In this document: one piece after another, positions 17,010-27,595 of the stretch
How the letters are laid out: every line of letters starts with the position of its first letter
Position numbering within the stretch: the first letter of the stretch is position 1
NCBI GenBank assembly: GCA_017164015.1
Contig: CP071065.1
Span: forward strand, 2,818,501 to 2,882,500
Source of the DNA: Nostoc sp. UHCC 0702
GTDB lineage: Bacteria; Cyanobacteriota; Cyanobacteriia; Cyanobacteriales; Nostocaceae
Reading direction: 5' to 3'
DNA length: 64,000 bases
Notes under the pieces: generated by a model
Told to the model about the DNA's origin: nothing
Seen by the model: the letters and a program-made list of their open reading frames with translations, nothing else
Databases searched by the model: none
Program-made: the position numbers and the translations under genes

Positions 17010-18320
17010 ATGAGCATTCACGAAGTATTTATGCCGGCGCTGAGCTCCACCATGACCGAAGGCAAAATTGTCTCCTGGGTAAAATCGCCAGGCGATAAAG
17101 TGGAAAAAGGCGAAACAGTGGTGGTTGTCGAGTCAGATAAGGCAGATATGGATGTGGAAACCTTCTATGAAGGATATCTTGCCCACATCATAGTACAAGC
17201 CGGTGACACGGCAAGCGTAGGGGCTGCGATCGCTTACATTGCAGAAACGGAAGCTGATATCGAAGCTGCCAAGTCTTTGGGTAACTCTGGCGGTGCTGCG
17301 GCTACTGCTACTTCTGCTCCCACACGAGTTGCAGCCACAGCCAATGTCAGCACACCTGCTTCAGCATCTCAAAATGGGTCGAACCACCAAGAAGGACGAC
17401 TCGTGGCTTCACCCCGCGCCCGCAAGTTGGCGAAAGAACTTAAAGTTGATTTGACAACTCTTAAAGGCAGTGGCCCTTATGGTCGCATCGTCGCTCTTGA
17501 TGTGGAAGGTGTCGTTAATAAAGGTAAGCCAGCCGCACCTGCACCAGTTACCCCCGCAACAACTGCACCAACCATCACCCCTGCTGCACCACCAACACCC
17601 CAGCCAACAGCACCCGCACTCATCCCAGCCGCCGCCAGTGCCATTCCTGGCCAAACAGTGCCCTTAACTACCTTCCAAAATGCTGTAGTACGGAATATGG
17701 TAGCCACCTTGTCTGTGCCCGTTTTCCGTGTTGGTTACACCATTACCACCGATGGACTAGACAAGCTTTACAAGCAAATTAAGTCCAAAGGCGTGACAAT
17801 GACAGCGCTACTGGCGAAAGCTGTGGCGGTGACATTGCAAAAACACCCATTATTAAATGCCAGCTATTCAGACCAAGGAATTGTCTATCATTCCGATATC
17901 AATATATCTGTAGCCGTGGCTATGGATGATGGCGGATTAATTACACCAGTGTTACAAAATGCAGATTCAGTAGATATTTATTCTCTCTCACGCACTTGGA
18001 AATCTTTAGTAGAACGCGCTAGAACAAAACAACTACAACCACAAGAATACAACAGCGGTACTTTTACCCTATCGAACTTGGGCATGTTTGGTGTAGACAA
18101 ATTTGATGCTATTTTGCCTCCTGGACAAGGTTCAATTTTAGCGATCGGTGCATCCCGTCCGCAAGTGGTAGCAACATCTGATGGTTTATTTGGTGTACGG
18201 CAACAAATGCAGGTGAATATTACTTGTGACCACCGCATTATTTACGGCGCTCATGCTGCGGCATTCTTGCAAGATTTAGCCAAGTTGATTGAGACAAATC
18301 CTCAATCTTTAACGCTCTAG
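17010..18320 (+). CDS. pdhC: Pyruvate dehydrogenase E2, dihydrolipoamide acetyltransferase
   Basis: This 436-residue E2 transfers acetyl from lipoamide to CoA. The lipoyl domain has VVVESDKADMDVE with the modified Lys near residue 45. A linker is followed by a peripheral subunit-binding domain (about 132-168, ASPRARKLAKEL), an Ala/Pro linker, and the catalytic domain (about 210-436). The active-site motif reads CDHRIIYGAH, with Tyr where most bacterial E2s have Asp. From memory this is shared by plastid and other cyanobacterial E2s, so it is not a defect. E1 and E3 genes are not adjacent. Confidence 0.93.
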   Translation: MSIHEVFMPALSSTMTEGKIVSWVKSPGDKVEKGETVVVVESDKADMDVETFYEGYLAHIIVQAGDTASVGAAIAYIAETEADIEAAKSLGNSGGAAATATSAPTRVAATANVSTPASASQNGSNHQEGRLVASPRARKLAKELKVDLTTLKGSGPYGRIVALDVEGVVNKGKPAAPAPVTPATTAPTITPAAPPTPQPTAPALIPAAASAIPGQTVPLTTFQNAVVRNMVATLSVPVFRVGYTITTDGLDKLYKQIKSKGVTMTALLAKAVAVTLQKHPLLNASYSDQGIVYHSDINISVAVAMDDGGLITPVLQNADSVDIYSLSRTWKSLVERARTKQLQPQEYNSGTFTLSNLGMFGVDKFDAILPPGQGSILAIGASRPQVVATSDGLFGVRQQMQVNITCDHRIIYGAHAAAFLQDLAKLIETNPQSLTL

Positions 18321-18631
18321 GAGGTAGGGTAAATGCGGAAAAACTTCGCTTTTAGAGGATGTTTCTAAAGTATTTGTGCTGTTTAAATTCCCGACTTCTT
18401 GAAGAAGTCGGGAATTTAAAATATAAATATAGCGGTTCTCAGTTGTGTGAAGTACATTTTTCGACCTCACCCCCAACCCCTCACGCCACTTGCTTCAAGT
18501 CGGCGAAGCCGCCCAACGCAGTGGCTCTCCTTACCAAGGAGAGGGGAGTGTTTGCGCGCTTCAAATACGGGGTGAGGTTGCGACTGTATTGCAACGAAGT
18601 GAGAACCGCTATAATAAACTTGTTTAGAAGT
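18321..18631. other. Repeat-filled intergenic region
   Basis: It holds one end of the AGAGGATGT repeat family (18356), the palindrome at 18382-18420, and a C-rich repeat (about 18470-18585) into which the CTTCAAGTCGG palindromic element is inserted near 18489-18530. No gene is seen. Confidence 0.6.
18382..18420. repeat. Palindromic repeat CCCGACTTCTT/AAGAAGTCGGG
   Basis: A perfect 19-bp-armed palindrome centred on CTTGAAG lies 60 bp after the E2 stop codon. It could act as a transcript-end hairpin for that gene, but it lacks a T run and is a dispersed repeat. Confidence 0.65.
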
Positions 18632-18814
18632 TTATTTATCTTTATTAAACTTAGACCGAAAATGTTGTATCATCGCAATCATCATCAATAAATGACTTGC
18701 ACAAATAGCAACGGTGAAAGTAGTAAATGCAGGTAAATTAAGTTTCTTAATCAAAATTACTGTACCAAAACTAAAAATTATACTAGCTATAAAAGCTAAT
18801 AAATTTTTAATCAC
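18632..18814 (-). CDS. Small two-helix membrane protein
   Basis: The GTG at 18812-18814 is preceded by GGAGAATAAT, a good ribosome binding site. The 60-residue product has hydrophobic segments at about 5-22 and 31-50 (FTTFTVAICASHLLMMIAMI) and a basic C-terminus RSKFNKDK. It is probably an inner-membrane miniprotein. I do not recognise the family. Confidence 0.55.
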   Translation of the reverse strand: MIKNLLAFIASIIFSFGTVILIKKLNLPAFTTFTVAICASHLLMMIAMIQHFRSKFNKDK

Positions 18815-18859
18815 ATTATTCTCCTATTTATTAGTAAATCAGACTTAATTTACTAATAA

Positions 18860-19047
18860 GTTATTTGTTTGTGTAAATACCGTAAAAGCCGTTACTGATA
18901 ACTCTTTTAATCAATTTATTTAGATTAGTTTAACAAACTCTGCGGGTTGAAGTCCCGTGCTTCTATTTACATCTAGGGCTAGATACAATTGTGGACATAG
19001 CTGAGACACCCTTGAATTTTTCTTCTTATTCCAGTCTCAGCTTTTTT
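18860..19047 (+). ncRNA. Candidate small RNA ending in a strong terminator
   Basis: No plus-strand gene ends here, yet AGCTGAGAC (18999-19007) pairs perfectly with GTCTCAGCT (19034-19042) and is followed by six Ts, a plus-strand terminator. Just upstream, GCGGGTTGAAGTCCCGT (18939-18955) forms a small hairpin. Together they suggest a short untranslated transcript. The 5' end is not determined and no family is recognised. Confidence 0.35.
18999..19047 (+). terminator. Rho-independent terminator
   Basis: A nine-bp perfect stem with a 26-base loop and a T6 tail. It points rightward, away from the minus-strand genes on both sides. Confidence 0.7.
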
Positions 19048-19097
19048 GCATCTTTTTCAAGAGTAGCGAAAGTGGTTCATCATAGATGTTTTTGATA

Positions 19098-19748
19098 TTA
19101 TTTAGCCAATGCTTCACGCACCCATTGCCGAAATGCTCGTCTGGCTGTACTAGATCCTTGTGTTAAACTCAATTGCAAAAACTGTAATATTCCCTCAATT
19201 ACAGGCAGGTTTTCAAATATAAAGCTAGTTTCAACCTTAATGTACTCTCCTTGATTTAAGACAAACACTTGCAACTTGCCATCTCCATAACACCACAGTT
19301 CGGGTACACCCAAGGTCACATAACTTGAAAGCTGGGTTTTTGAGGTGACATCAATTTCAATTGCTAAATCTGGTGGTGGATCAACTGACAAATTTATCCG
19401 TCGCTTGCCAATCATTTTGCGAGCATTTTGGATGTAAAAACAAGTATCCGGTTCTACACCTGCTGCCATTTCTGCTCGCTTAAATGTTGTCGAGCCGTAA
19501 GGTTCCCAGTCAAGTTGTAACTCATCAAGTAAAATTTTAACCATATCACCAATGAGTTCTTTGTCAACTTCATGTTCTGGTGTTGGCATCCGAATCTCTA
19601 ACGTCCCTTGATAGTAAGCAACTCTTGCAGCGCGATGTTCTCCAAGTTCGTCTAAAATTGCTTCAAATTCTGTCCAGGTGATTTCTCGCAATATCAAGCA
19701 CTGTCCTGGTTGAAAATCGATTTGGCACAGTTCCAGTGTAACAACCAT
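19098..19748 (-). CDS. Uma2 family (DUF820) protein
   Basis: The ATG at 19748, with GGAGG upstream, gives 216 residues; a GTG 21 bases earlier overlaps that binding site. Uma2 features are TWTEFEAIL, EIRMPTPEHE, WEPYGSTTF, GVEPDTCFYI and the nuclease-like DLAIEIDVTSKTQL. The fold is PD-(D/E)XK-like, and the acids of EPD and EIDV occupy the expected catalytic places. Activity and role are not known. It is a close relative of the gene at 33178-33822. It lies 30 bp behind another Uma2 gene, so the two probably form an operon. Confidence 0.88.
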   Translation of the reverse strand: MVVTLELCQIDFQPGQCLILREITWTEFEAILDELGEHRAARVAYYQGTLEIRMPTPEHEVDKELIGDMVKILLDELQLDWEPYGSTTFKRAEMAAGVEPDTCFYIQNARKMIGKRRINLSVDPPPDLAIEIDVTSKTQLSSYVTLGVPELWCYGDGKLQVFVLNQGEYIKVETSFIFENLPVIEGILQFLQLSLTQGSSTARRAFRQWVREALAK

Positions 19749-19778
19749 TTTCTCCTCCGTACTGCTCACTTTTGGAGG

Positions 19779-20381
19779 TTAATTCCATACTTCGGTTAAA
19801 TCCAACACAAATCCAGGTAGAACATCGTCCCCTGACAAGCTGACAGGATTATTCAATACTTCTACATCTTGATTTGGGCGATAAATTTCTACTTGTTTAT
19901 TTTTCTGGTCAATTAACCAAGCTAAACGAGCGCCATTGTCGATGTATTCCCTCATTTTCGCACGTAACTTTTCTATGGAGTCATTTTTAGACCGTAATTC
20001 CAGCACGAAGTCAGGACAAATTGGAGCAAAAGTTTCTTGCTGTTCTGTGCTAAGGGCATCCCATCTATCTTGACGTATCCATGCTACATCGGGAGAGCGA
20101 TCGCTACCATTAAGTAGATAAAAACCTGTAGATGAGTCAAAAGCTACACCTAATTTATTTTGACGGTTCCACAACCAGAGTTGTCCGGCAATGTCAAAGT
20201 TTCTCTTGCCACTATCACTACCCGTCGGTGGCATAACAATCAACTCTCCTGTAGCAGTTCGTTCTAATTGTAAATCTCGGTTAGCCAATGCCAATTCAAT
20301 AAACTGTTCGTGGGTAACTATCAGTGTTAATGTAGCTGGGATATTGACGGCAAGGGTTGGAGATAAGTCGGCTTGTGTCAT
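19779..20381 (-). CDS. Uma2 family (DUF820) protein
   Basis: This 200-residue protein belongs to another Uma2 branch: FIELALANRDLQLERTATGE, IVMPPTGSDSGKRNFDI, SPDVAWIRQDRW, and the core DFVLELRSKNDSIEKLRAKM with ARLAWLIDQ after it. Uma2 proteins are very numerous in filamentous cyanobacteria. It is first in a two-gene minus-strand operon with 19098-19748. Confidence 0.9.
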   Translation of the reverse strand: MTQADLSPTLAVNIPATLTLIVTHEQFIELALANRDLQLERTATGELIVMPPTGSDSGKRNFDIAGQLWLWNRQNKLGVAFDSSTGFYLLNGSDRSPDVAWIRQDRWDALSTEQQETFAPICPDFVLELRSKNDSIEKLRAKMREYIDNGARLAWLIDQKNKQVEIYRPNQDVEVLNNPVSLSGDDVLPGFVLDLTEVWN

Positions 20382-20614
20382 TGTTCCGTCCTGAAACTGG
20401 AACCAAAATGTTACAGAAGGCTAAAATATTTGGTCTTTCGGTTAGTTCCAGAGTAACATCCAAACTTTGTCAGGTGCTTGCTGGCATTCTGAAGTTATAG
20501 CAATAGCCAAGGTGGTTAGGACATCAACAGATGATAAAACCTAGACACAAAAAGGCTTTTCACCCAGTCCCCAGTCCCCAGTCCCCAGTCCCCAGCTATA
20601 CGTGGTACAAAATG
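20382..20614. other. Intergenic region before the IS
   Basis: It contains four CCCCAGT heptamers near 20567-20596 and GGTACAAAATG directly left of the IS end. The last string also follows the miniature IS derivative at 23957-24031. No gene is seen. Confidence 0.5.
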
Positions 20615-22101
20615 CAATACGGTTCAGTTAAGGCTATGCAGTGCTTAGAATAAGAAAGACATGACGCTTTGTTATTGTCCCAGTACCTCTGTGTTCTACT
20701 TTTTTTGAGCGAAATTTTGATACAGGTTTTTTAACAACCCTTGGGTTACTTCGATGAACCCTTTGAGGTAAAACTTGATCAAGAATCTCTAGAGTTAACC
20801 AACTTAAAAAAAGGGAAGTTCGTGTGGTTGCAAACGCTGGAATTTAGGAAGGGCACGGCGAACAACTCGCAAAGTTCCTGTGAAACTTAGACGCAAGGGC
20901 GCAACGTCTGCGCTGGTTGCAGCTTGAAAAATTAACGTTCTTACAGTCCAATGGCCTAATAATAAACCGTAAACTTCTTGCACTACCTCCCGTGGTTTTT
21001 GAGAACGAATATGAGTTTTTCGTCCTAAAAGGTGTACTTTGAGTTCATCAATCGTGTTCTCGACTTCCCAACGTTGGTGATATTCGCAAGCAAGTAATTG
21101 GGCTGGGAATTTTTCAATATCTAATAAGCTGGTAATTAAGCGATATCTAATCTGCTCTTCTGGGTTGTCTGGATTCTCAATTTTGTACTCTATAACTCTT
21201 ACCAATATTGGCTTACAACCCTTTTTTCTCAATTTGCCAGATGGATAAATCCAACTCAAATATGAACCATCTTCGCTCATGTTTGTCGTTTAAGAATTTA
21301 ACGTTAGCTGGAATTCTTCCTAAATAATCACAACCCTTATTGACTGTCGCTTGCACCATAGCGTAGGAATGTAAACCTCTATCCCACATCAACAACATTC
21401 CCTCTGTTACTGAGCGTAAAAGTTTTAATGCCCGTACTCGCTCTCCTATCCGATATGGGCATATTAGTGCATCAAAAATTAAATGTGTTCCAGCTTCTAC
21501 CAAAATCACTAATCTCGCTTTGGGAAATGCTGCTCGTGTGCCAGGACGACTACCAGGACGACCAAAAACCCTGGCGTTTTCATCACTATCTGGAATATCT
21601 AAGCAACTCCCATCAATCACGACGATTCGTAGCCCGTTGATAAAGGCTCCTATTGTTGTGCTGTTTGCCATTGGTCGCACCAACTGATGAAACAATTGTG
21701 TCATCACCCTTGCCCCTAATCTCTGCCTGGCTTGGGTAATGGCTGATTTACATGGAATACGCCAATATTTGCCTACTTTGACCCATGCTTCCGAAAGACC
21801 ATCAATCAGATTTTTTAGTACATCACGCATTGAATCTCTCGACCACAGACTCATCGCTATTATCAGACAAACTACCAGTTGCGCTGGTAACGAGCGTCTA
21901 CGTTCCTCTTCAACTTTGATTTTCGCGATCGCCTGTTCGATTGAAGTTGCGGGAATAGCTGTCTCTATCGCCTTGAATATCTCAGTACTTCGTATCTTAG
22001 GAGACACCAACGAGAATTCCTTGAGATGCACCTGACTGGATTCCCATTTTTGGAAACAATACCCAATTTACAACTATTTGAGCCTTAACTGAACCGTATT
22101 G
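20615..22101 (-). mobile_element. IS4-like insertion sequence, 1,487 bp
   Basis: Perfect 21-bp terminal inverted repeats begin CAATACGGTTCAGTTAAGGC at 20615 and end at 22101. They enclose a single IS4-type transposase that is split by a frameshift. No clear target duplication is visible. Two internally deleted derivatives (11701-11750, 23957-24031) and one single end (36200) show the family has been active here. Confidence 0.88.
20804..22031 (-). pseudogene. IS4-family transposase, frameshifted into two frames
   Basis: The first frame (21213-22031) has the IS4 N-terminal domain (VSPKIRSTEIFKAIETAIP) and the DDE acids in VIDGSCLDIPD and LMWDRGLHSY. It loses homology after KFLNDKHE. The second frame (20804-21280) continues with SEDGSYLSWIYPSG and the YHQRWEVENTIDELK block that carries the catalytic Glu. 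The frames are offset by one base near 21280, consistent with a single-base insertion. Programmed frameshifting is possible but not usual for IS4, and I see no slippery heptamer. Confidence 0.85.
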
Positions 22102-22435
22102 ATATTAATACTAGTAAGCATGTAGTTAATAAATTTGTGTACTGAAAAAATGATTAGCGATCGCACTGCTTTTTGGGTCGTCTAACAAAATCGCATTGCT
22201 CCCCTTCTGATCTGCCTTTCAAGTACCTCTGTTCTGGATGGACTTAAGAGCGATCGCAAGTAATCGTGATTACCAGCTCCAGAAACGTTGCCTGAAACCC
22301 TTATGATTTCGTCAACTTTCAAAAGTTTTCGATCTACTGATTGTTGCAAAAGTGCGATCGCTCCTCGGTTGTGTGGAAAAGGGGAGCGATCGCACTTTTG
22401 ACCGCGTACCTAAAGGAAACCCAGCTGTCGAGGTT
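22102..22435. other. Intergenic region rich in HIP1 sites
   Basis: It has at least three GCGATCGC or near-HIP1 sites and a fold-back AAAAGTGCGATCGCTCC...GGAGCGATCGCACTTTT at about 22349-22400, which may act as the terminator of the PEP-CTERM gene. No gene is seen. Confidence 0.5.
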
Positions 22436-23269
22436 CTAGTTCTTTGCAGAGACTGGTCGTTTTCGCTTTAGAACAAAACCCCCTCCTAAAGAACCAAGAA
22501 CCAGTAGACTTAACCCAGAAGATGGTTCTGGAACTGGAACACTCGGCTGTGATGTAGCTGCTAAGCCAAGCCAAAACTGGTTTCCAGTATTGCCAATAAC
22601 TGTTTCAGATGCGTTAGATGGGTCAATCACAACGACCTCGCCGTTGTCTCGTAACCCATAGAGATTACCATCACTAGCAAAGTCAAGGGCAGCAGTGATA
22701 TTAGTAAGGTTACCAATTAATGATGTCGCTCCTGTGGTTAGGTCGAGAGTGTGCAGGAAATTACCAAAATTACCCAATCCATCTTCATCCGATCTAACCA
22801 GCAAAGTATTGTTATCTAATACAGTACCTGAACGAACCGCTCCTATAGTCGTTGCTGATGTTGTTACAGTAGTAACTGAAGCGTCTGTAACATTAATTGC
22901 GTAAACTGTTGGAGTAGAATTGAAATCCACACCCAGCAGTGTGTTTCCTAAAAAATCAAGTGCTTCAATATTTCCCAGACTTGTTCCCCCAATCAATGCT
23001 GAACTACCATTGGATGAATCAAGGCTGTAAAGATCACCAATAGTATCAGTAGCAAATAAATTTCCACTCTGATCTATAGCAATACCTTCAAGAAAAATTC
23101 CTGTGTTTCCAATTAAAGTAGCATTTCCAGATCCTAAATCGATTGAATACAGACTACTGCTTGTATCAACACCGAAGCCAAAAGGGGCTGCTAAGGCAGA
23201 TGATACTTCAAGAGTTAAGCCTAGGGTAGCTCCTATGCAAGCAAAAATCAGATTTTTTACGACTTTCAT
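22436..23269 (-). CDS. PEP-CTERM sorted surface protein with DUF4394-like repeats
   Basis: This 277-residue exported protein has a signal peptide (about residues 1-27, ending SSALAA). The body is repeated LYSIDLGSG / GNTG beta units resembling a propeller. The C-terminus has VPEPSS (about 245-250), a hydrophobic helix and the basic tail KRKR, the PEP-CTERM sorting signal that an exosortase cleaves. No exosortase is nearby. It is monocistronic. Confidence 0.85.
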   Translation of the reverse strand: MKVVKNLIFACIGATLGLTLEVSSALAAPFGFGVDTSSSLYSIDLGSGNATLIGNTGIFLEGIAIDQSGNLFATDTIGDLYSLDSSNGSSALIGGTSLGNIEALDFLGNTLLGVDFNSTPTVYAINVTDASVTTVTTSATTIGAVRSGTVLDNNTLLVRSDEDGLGNFGNFLHTLDLTTGATSLIGNLTNITAALDFASDGNLYGLRDNGEVVVIDPSNASETVIGNTGNQFWLGLAATSQPSVPVPEPSSGLSLLVLGSLGGGFVLKRKRPVSAKN

Positions 23270-23726
23270 AGTCCTCTTTTGCTAATACTAAAACGCTGAG
23301 TAAATTTTGTTATGCTTGTCTTTTCAATTGCCCTACTGCAAACACTTAGCTAAAAATTGAAGTTTTTAGCTTTTACTAGCAATTTTTGTGCATAACAGTA
23401 TTTCTACTCTCAAATAGAATATTCCAGGAACATACTTAAAAAAGCAACTATCATTCGATTTCTTCATCAAAAAAATACAATGTGTGAAATTTTTATATGT
23501 AAAAAATATTTCAAATACTAGATTTCCAGTTGGTATAATTTTTTCAAATATTTCAATTATATAAAGTTTACGTAAAGTGCTATGTAGTGGAAAATACAAT
23601 CAGAGGATGTCTGAAAACTTTAGATTAGGCATATTTAGTTATTAAACTTCCACTGAAGCAAGAATCCCATTATCTTTTAGGCGTGGAAGTGTCAGTTTGT
23701 GAGGGCATTGGTGAGAATCTATTCTT

Positions 23727-23951
23727 AGAGGATGTTTGTAAAGTCTAAATTAATACCAGCACTGGCGAGAGCGAAATCGCGGCTATACAGACAAAACCCA
23801 CCTACCCTTCTCCTGACGGAGACGCTACGCGAACGGGAACGCCAAGGGCGAACGTGGGTTTAAGATCCTTTATTTTGTGTGAGTCCGCCTTGGCGGACTT
23901 TGCTTGTGTAGTAGCGAATTATATTCGCCCAAAACTTTTAAAACATCCTTT
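23727..23951. repeat. Miniature element, AGAGGATGT family, copy 1
   Basis: The left end AGAGGATGTTTGTAAAGTCT is inverted as AAAACTTTTAAAACATCCTT. Inside are GTAGTAGCGAATTATATTCG and GACGGAGACGCTACGCGAAC palindromes. Copies are at 61120-61257 and 62049-62333. Confidence 0.7.
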
Positions 23952-23956
23952 TAGCG

Positions 23957-24031
23957 CAATACGGTTTAGATAAGCCTTTTTTCTCTCCCTGCCTGCCTAA
24001 ACAGATAAATTTCCTTAACTGAACCGTATTG
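23957..24031. repeat. 75-bp derivative of the IS4-like element
   Basis: CAATACGGTTTAGATAAGCC at 23957 and CTTAACTGAACCGTATTG ending at 24031 are the IS terminal repeats; only about 37 bp lie between them, none from the transposase. Confidence 0.75.
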
Positions 24032-24135
24032 GTACAAAATGGTGTGCTTTCGATAACTAAGGCGGAGTTTTAAAAAGTTTTTCCACTAATAATAATGATA
24101 TTCCTCTTGTTACAAATTACCAATTATTTTCATCT

Positions 24136-24987
24136 TCACTTGCTTTTCTCTAAAGCGATCGCATGGTAACGGATGTGGTCTTCAATAAAACTGGCGATGA
24201 AATAATAACCGTGGTCATAGCCTTCTTGATAACGTAAAGTAAGAGGCTGGTTAACTGTTGCACAAGCTTCTGCAAATACCTCTGGGAATAATTGGTCAGT
24301 TAAATATTTATCAGCAGTGCCTTGGTCAATGAGAATTGGACTATGATATTTTACTTGTTTGACTAATTCACTAGCATCATACAAGCGCCAACTTTCTTGA
24401 TTACTTCCTAAATAACGACTCAATACCTTTTGACCCCAAGGAGAACGTATAGGTGCAGCGATGGGTGCAAAAGCTGAAACTGATTTATATAGTTGCGAAT
24501 TTCGCAGCGCACAAACTAGCGCCCCATGTCCCCCCATCGAATGACCGAAAATGCCTTGTTTCTCAGTTTGCGCGGGGAAATTTGCAGCAATTAAAGCGGG
24601 TAATTCTTGAACGACATAACTATACATTTGGTAATGTTGACGCCACGGTTGTTCTGTAGCATCAACATAAAAGCCTGCACCTGTGCCAAAATCCCAATCA
24701 TCATCTTCACCAGGAATACCAGTGTTACGGGGACTAGTATCTGGTGCAACTAACATCAAGCCGTACTCAGCCGCGTAGCGTTGCGCCCCTGCTTTTACCA
24801 TAAAATTTTCTTCAGTGGAAGTCAAACCAGAGAGAAAATAGAGAACTGGTACTGGTTTTTGCAGGGCTTGCGGTGGTTGGTAGACAGCAAAGCGCATTTC
24901 AACGTTACAGGTTGAAGAATGATGAGAGTAAAAGCCAAGTTTGCCGCCAAAGCTTTTATGTTCTGAGATGAGTTGTAGATTAGTCAT
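24136..24987 (-). CDS. fghA: S-formylglutathione hydrolase
   Basis: This 283-residue esterase of the alpha/beta hydrolase fold hydrolyses S-formylglutathione to formate and glutathione, the second step of formaldehyde detoxification. The nucleophile is in GHSMGGHGAL (about residues 145-154). LYFLSGLTSTEENFM and the late GYDHGYYFI (His) are family signatures. It lies downstream of, and co-oriented with, the class III alcohol dehydrogenase, with two DUF29 genes between. Confidence 0.93.
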   Translation of the reverse strand: MTNLQLISEHKSFGGKLGFYSHHSSTCNVEMRFAVYQPPQALQKPVPVLYFLSGLTSTEENFMVKAGAQRYAAEYGLMLVAPDTSPRNTGIPGEDDDWDFGTGAGFYVDATEQPWRQHYQMYSYVVQELPALIAANFPAQTEKQGIFGHSMGGHGALVCALRNSQLYKSVSAFAPIAAPIRSPWGQKVLSRYLGSNQESWRLYDASELVKQVKYHSPILIDQGTADKYLTDQLFPEVFAEACATVNQPLTLRYQEGYDHGYYFIASFIEDHIRYHAIALEKSK

Positions 24988-25021
24988 TAGTCAATGGTCA
25001 ATGGTCAATGGTCAATGGTCA

Positions 25022-25480
25022 TCATTCCATTAAATCATCTGTGGTAGGTTCACCGGGATAAAAGCGATCGCTTAGAATTTCCTCTAGTAAGTAAGGGCAA
25101 TTTGGCGGAAATGTTTTCACTGGTAAATTTGTTTCTCCAGAAGCTAATACAATTCCTTTAACATAGGCTTTTGGCAGAACTTCTTGCAGATAGGGTTTGA
25201 GACTAGGGTTTTCTTCAAGTAATTCCAACGTATCCAAGCGCTGTATGCGAATCGTATTCAACCAACTACGACTGCGACGTTCAGATTGATATTCCCATTT
25301 CAATAAATGTCCAATTAATATACTTAAACGATTTCGCAGTTCAGTACGTTCCTGTCTTCCCAAGGATTCAATTTCCTCAATTAAATTGGACAAGTCAAGT
25401 TGATGCCATTGTTGATGAAGCAACAAGTTAGCTTGTTGTTGAGTCCAACTATAGAAATCAGTTTCATACAGGTTCGCCAT
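25022..25480 (-). CDS. DUF29 family protein
   Basis: This 152-residue protein has the DUF29 pattern LYETDFYSWTQQQA, then LDLSNLIEEIESLGRQERTE and a basic helix HLLKWEYQ. The family is common in cyanobacteria and has no known function. It is a tandem duplicate of 25548-26045; even the last 40 bases of the two genes are nearly identical. Confidence 0.88.
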   Translation of the reverse strand: MANLYETDFYSWTQQQANLLLHQQWHQLDLSNLIEEIESLGRQERTELRNRLSILIGHLLKWEYQSERRSRSWLNTIRIQRLDTLELLEENPSLKPYLQEVLPKAYVKGIVLASGETNLPVKTFPPNCPYLLEEILSDRFYPGEPTTDDLME

Positions 25481-25547
25481 TAGGTTTGCTGCGGTTTATG
25501 GTGTCTGCTTGTGAGATATGGTATTTTGATCAGACTTGCTATCGCTA

Positions 25548-26045
25548 TTATTCCATTAAATCATCTGTGGCAGGTTCACCGGGATAAAAGCGATCGCTCA
25601 AAATTTCTGCCAACTTATAACAACATTGTTGAGGAAAAGTTGAAACAGACAGGTTTGTTTCTCCTGATGCTAAATCCTTGGCGTTTTCGTCAGCATCTTT
25701 TAGCGTTGTTTCTAGATCAGACTGTAAACTAGGATTTTCATTGAGTAATTTCAAAACTTCCCGACGTTGGACGCGAATTGTTGCTAACGAACTACGACTG
25801 CGTTTTGTAGGTTGATATTCCCACTTCAACAAATGCCCAATTAATACACTGAGGCGATTTCTCAATTCTTGGCGTTCTCTTCTGCCCAAGGATTCAATTT
25901 CCTCGATTAAATTAGACAAGTCAAGTTGATGCCATTGTTGATGACCCAACAATTTAGCTTGCTGCTGAGTCCAAGCAGAAAAGTCAGTTTCATAGAGATT
26001 TTGTATCAGGTTTGCCGCTATTTCTTTACTTTCTGGTGTCTGCAT
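25548..26045 (-). CDS. DUF29 family protein (tandem copy)
   Basis: This 165-residue paralogue of the preceding gene has LYETDFSAWTQQQAKLLGHQ and LIEEIESLGRRERQE. Both sit between adh and fghA on the same strand, suggesting an operon adh-DUF29-DUF29-fghA, though gaps of 67-110 bp with HIP1 sites allow separate promoters. Confidence 0.88.
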   Translation of the reverse strand: MQTPESKEIAANLIQNLYETDFSAWTQQQAKLLGHQQWHQLDLSNLIEEIESLGRRERQELRNRLSVLIGHLLKWEYQPTKRSRSSLATIRVQRREVLKLLNENPSLQSDLETTLKDADENAKDLASGETNLSVSTFPQQCCYKLAEILSDRFYPGEPATDDLME

Positions 26046-26154
26046 GGTTAAAACCTGCTAAAGTTTCCCCCATTTTAATTGCAATTGCGAGTGCGATCGC
26101 TTGAATTCAATCAGTGATCAAAAATAGCGATCGCTCCTAATGCTGAGGATAAAA

Positions 26155-27595
<1,441 letters not shown>

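Larger units (their letters stand above)
23270..24135. other. Repeat-rich intergenic region
   Basis: The first 350 bp are AT-rich without a supported gene. Then come the AGAGGATGT element (23727-23951) and, six bases later, the 75-bp IS4-derived element (23957-24031). Confidence 0.55.

Noticed and set aside
18935..18960. tRNA T-arm-like sequence GCGGGTTGAAGTCCCGT
   Set aside because: No acceptor, D or anticodon arm can be drawn around it, so it is not a tRNA gene.
21213..21280. Programmed frameshift in the IS4-like transposase
   Set aside because: No slippery heptamer is visible at the junction and IS4-type transposases are normally one frame; a simple mutation is more likely.
23366..23599. 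77-codon minus-strand frame
   Set aside because: Very AT-rich, no motif, no neighbour support.
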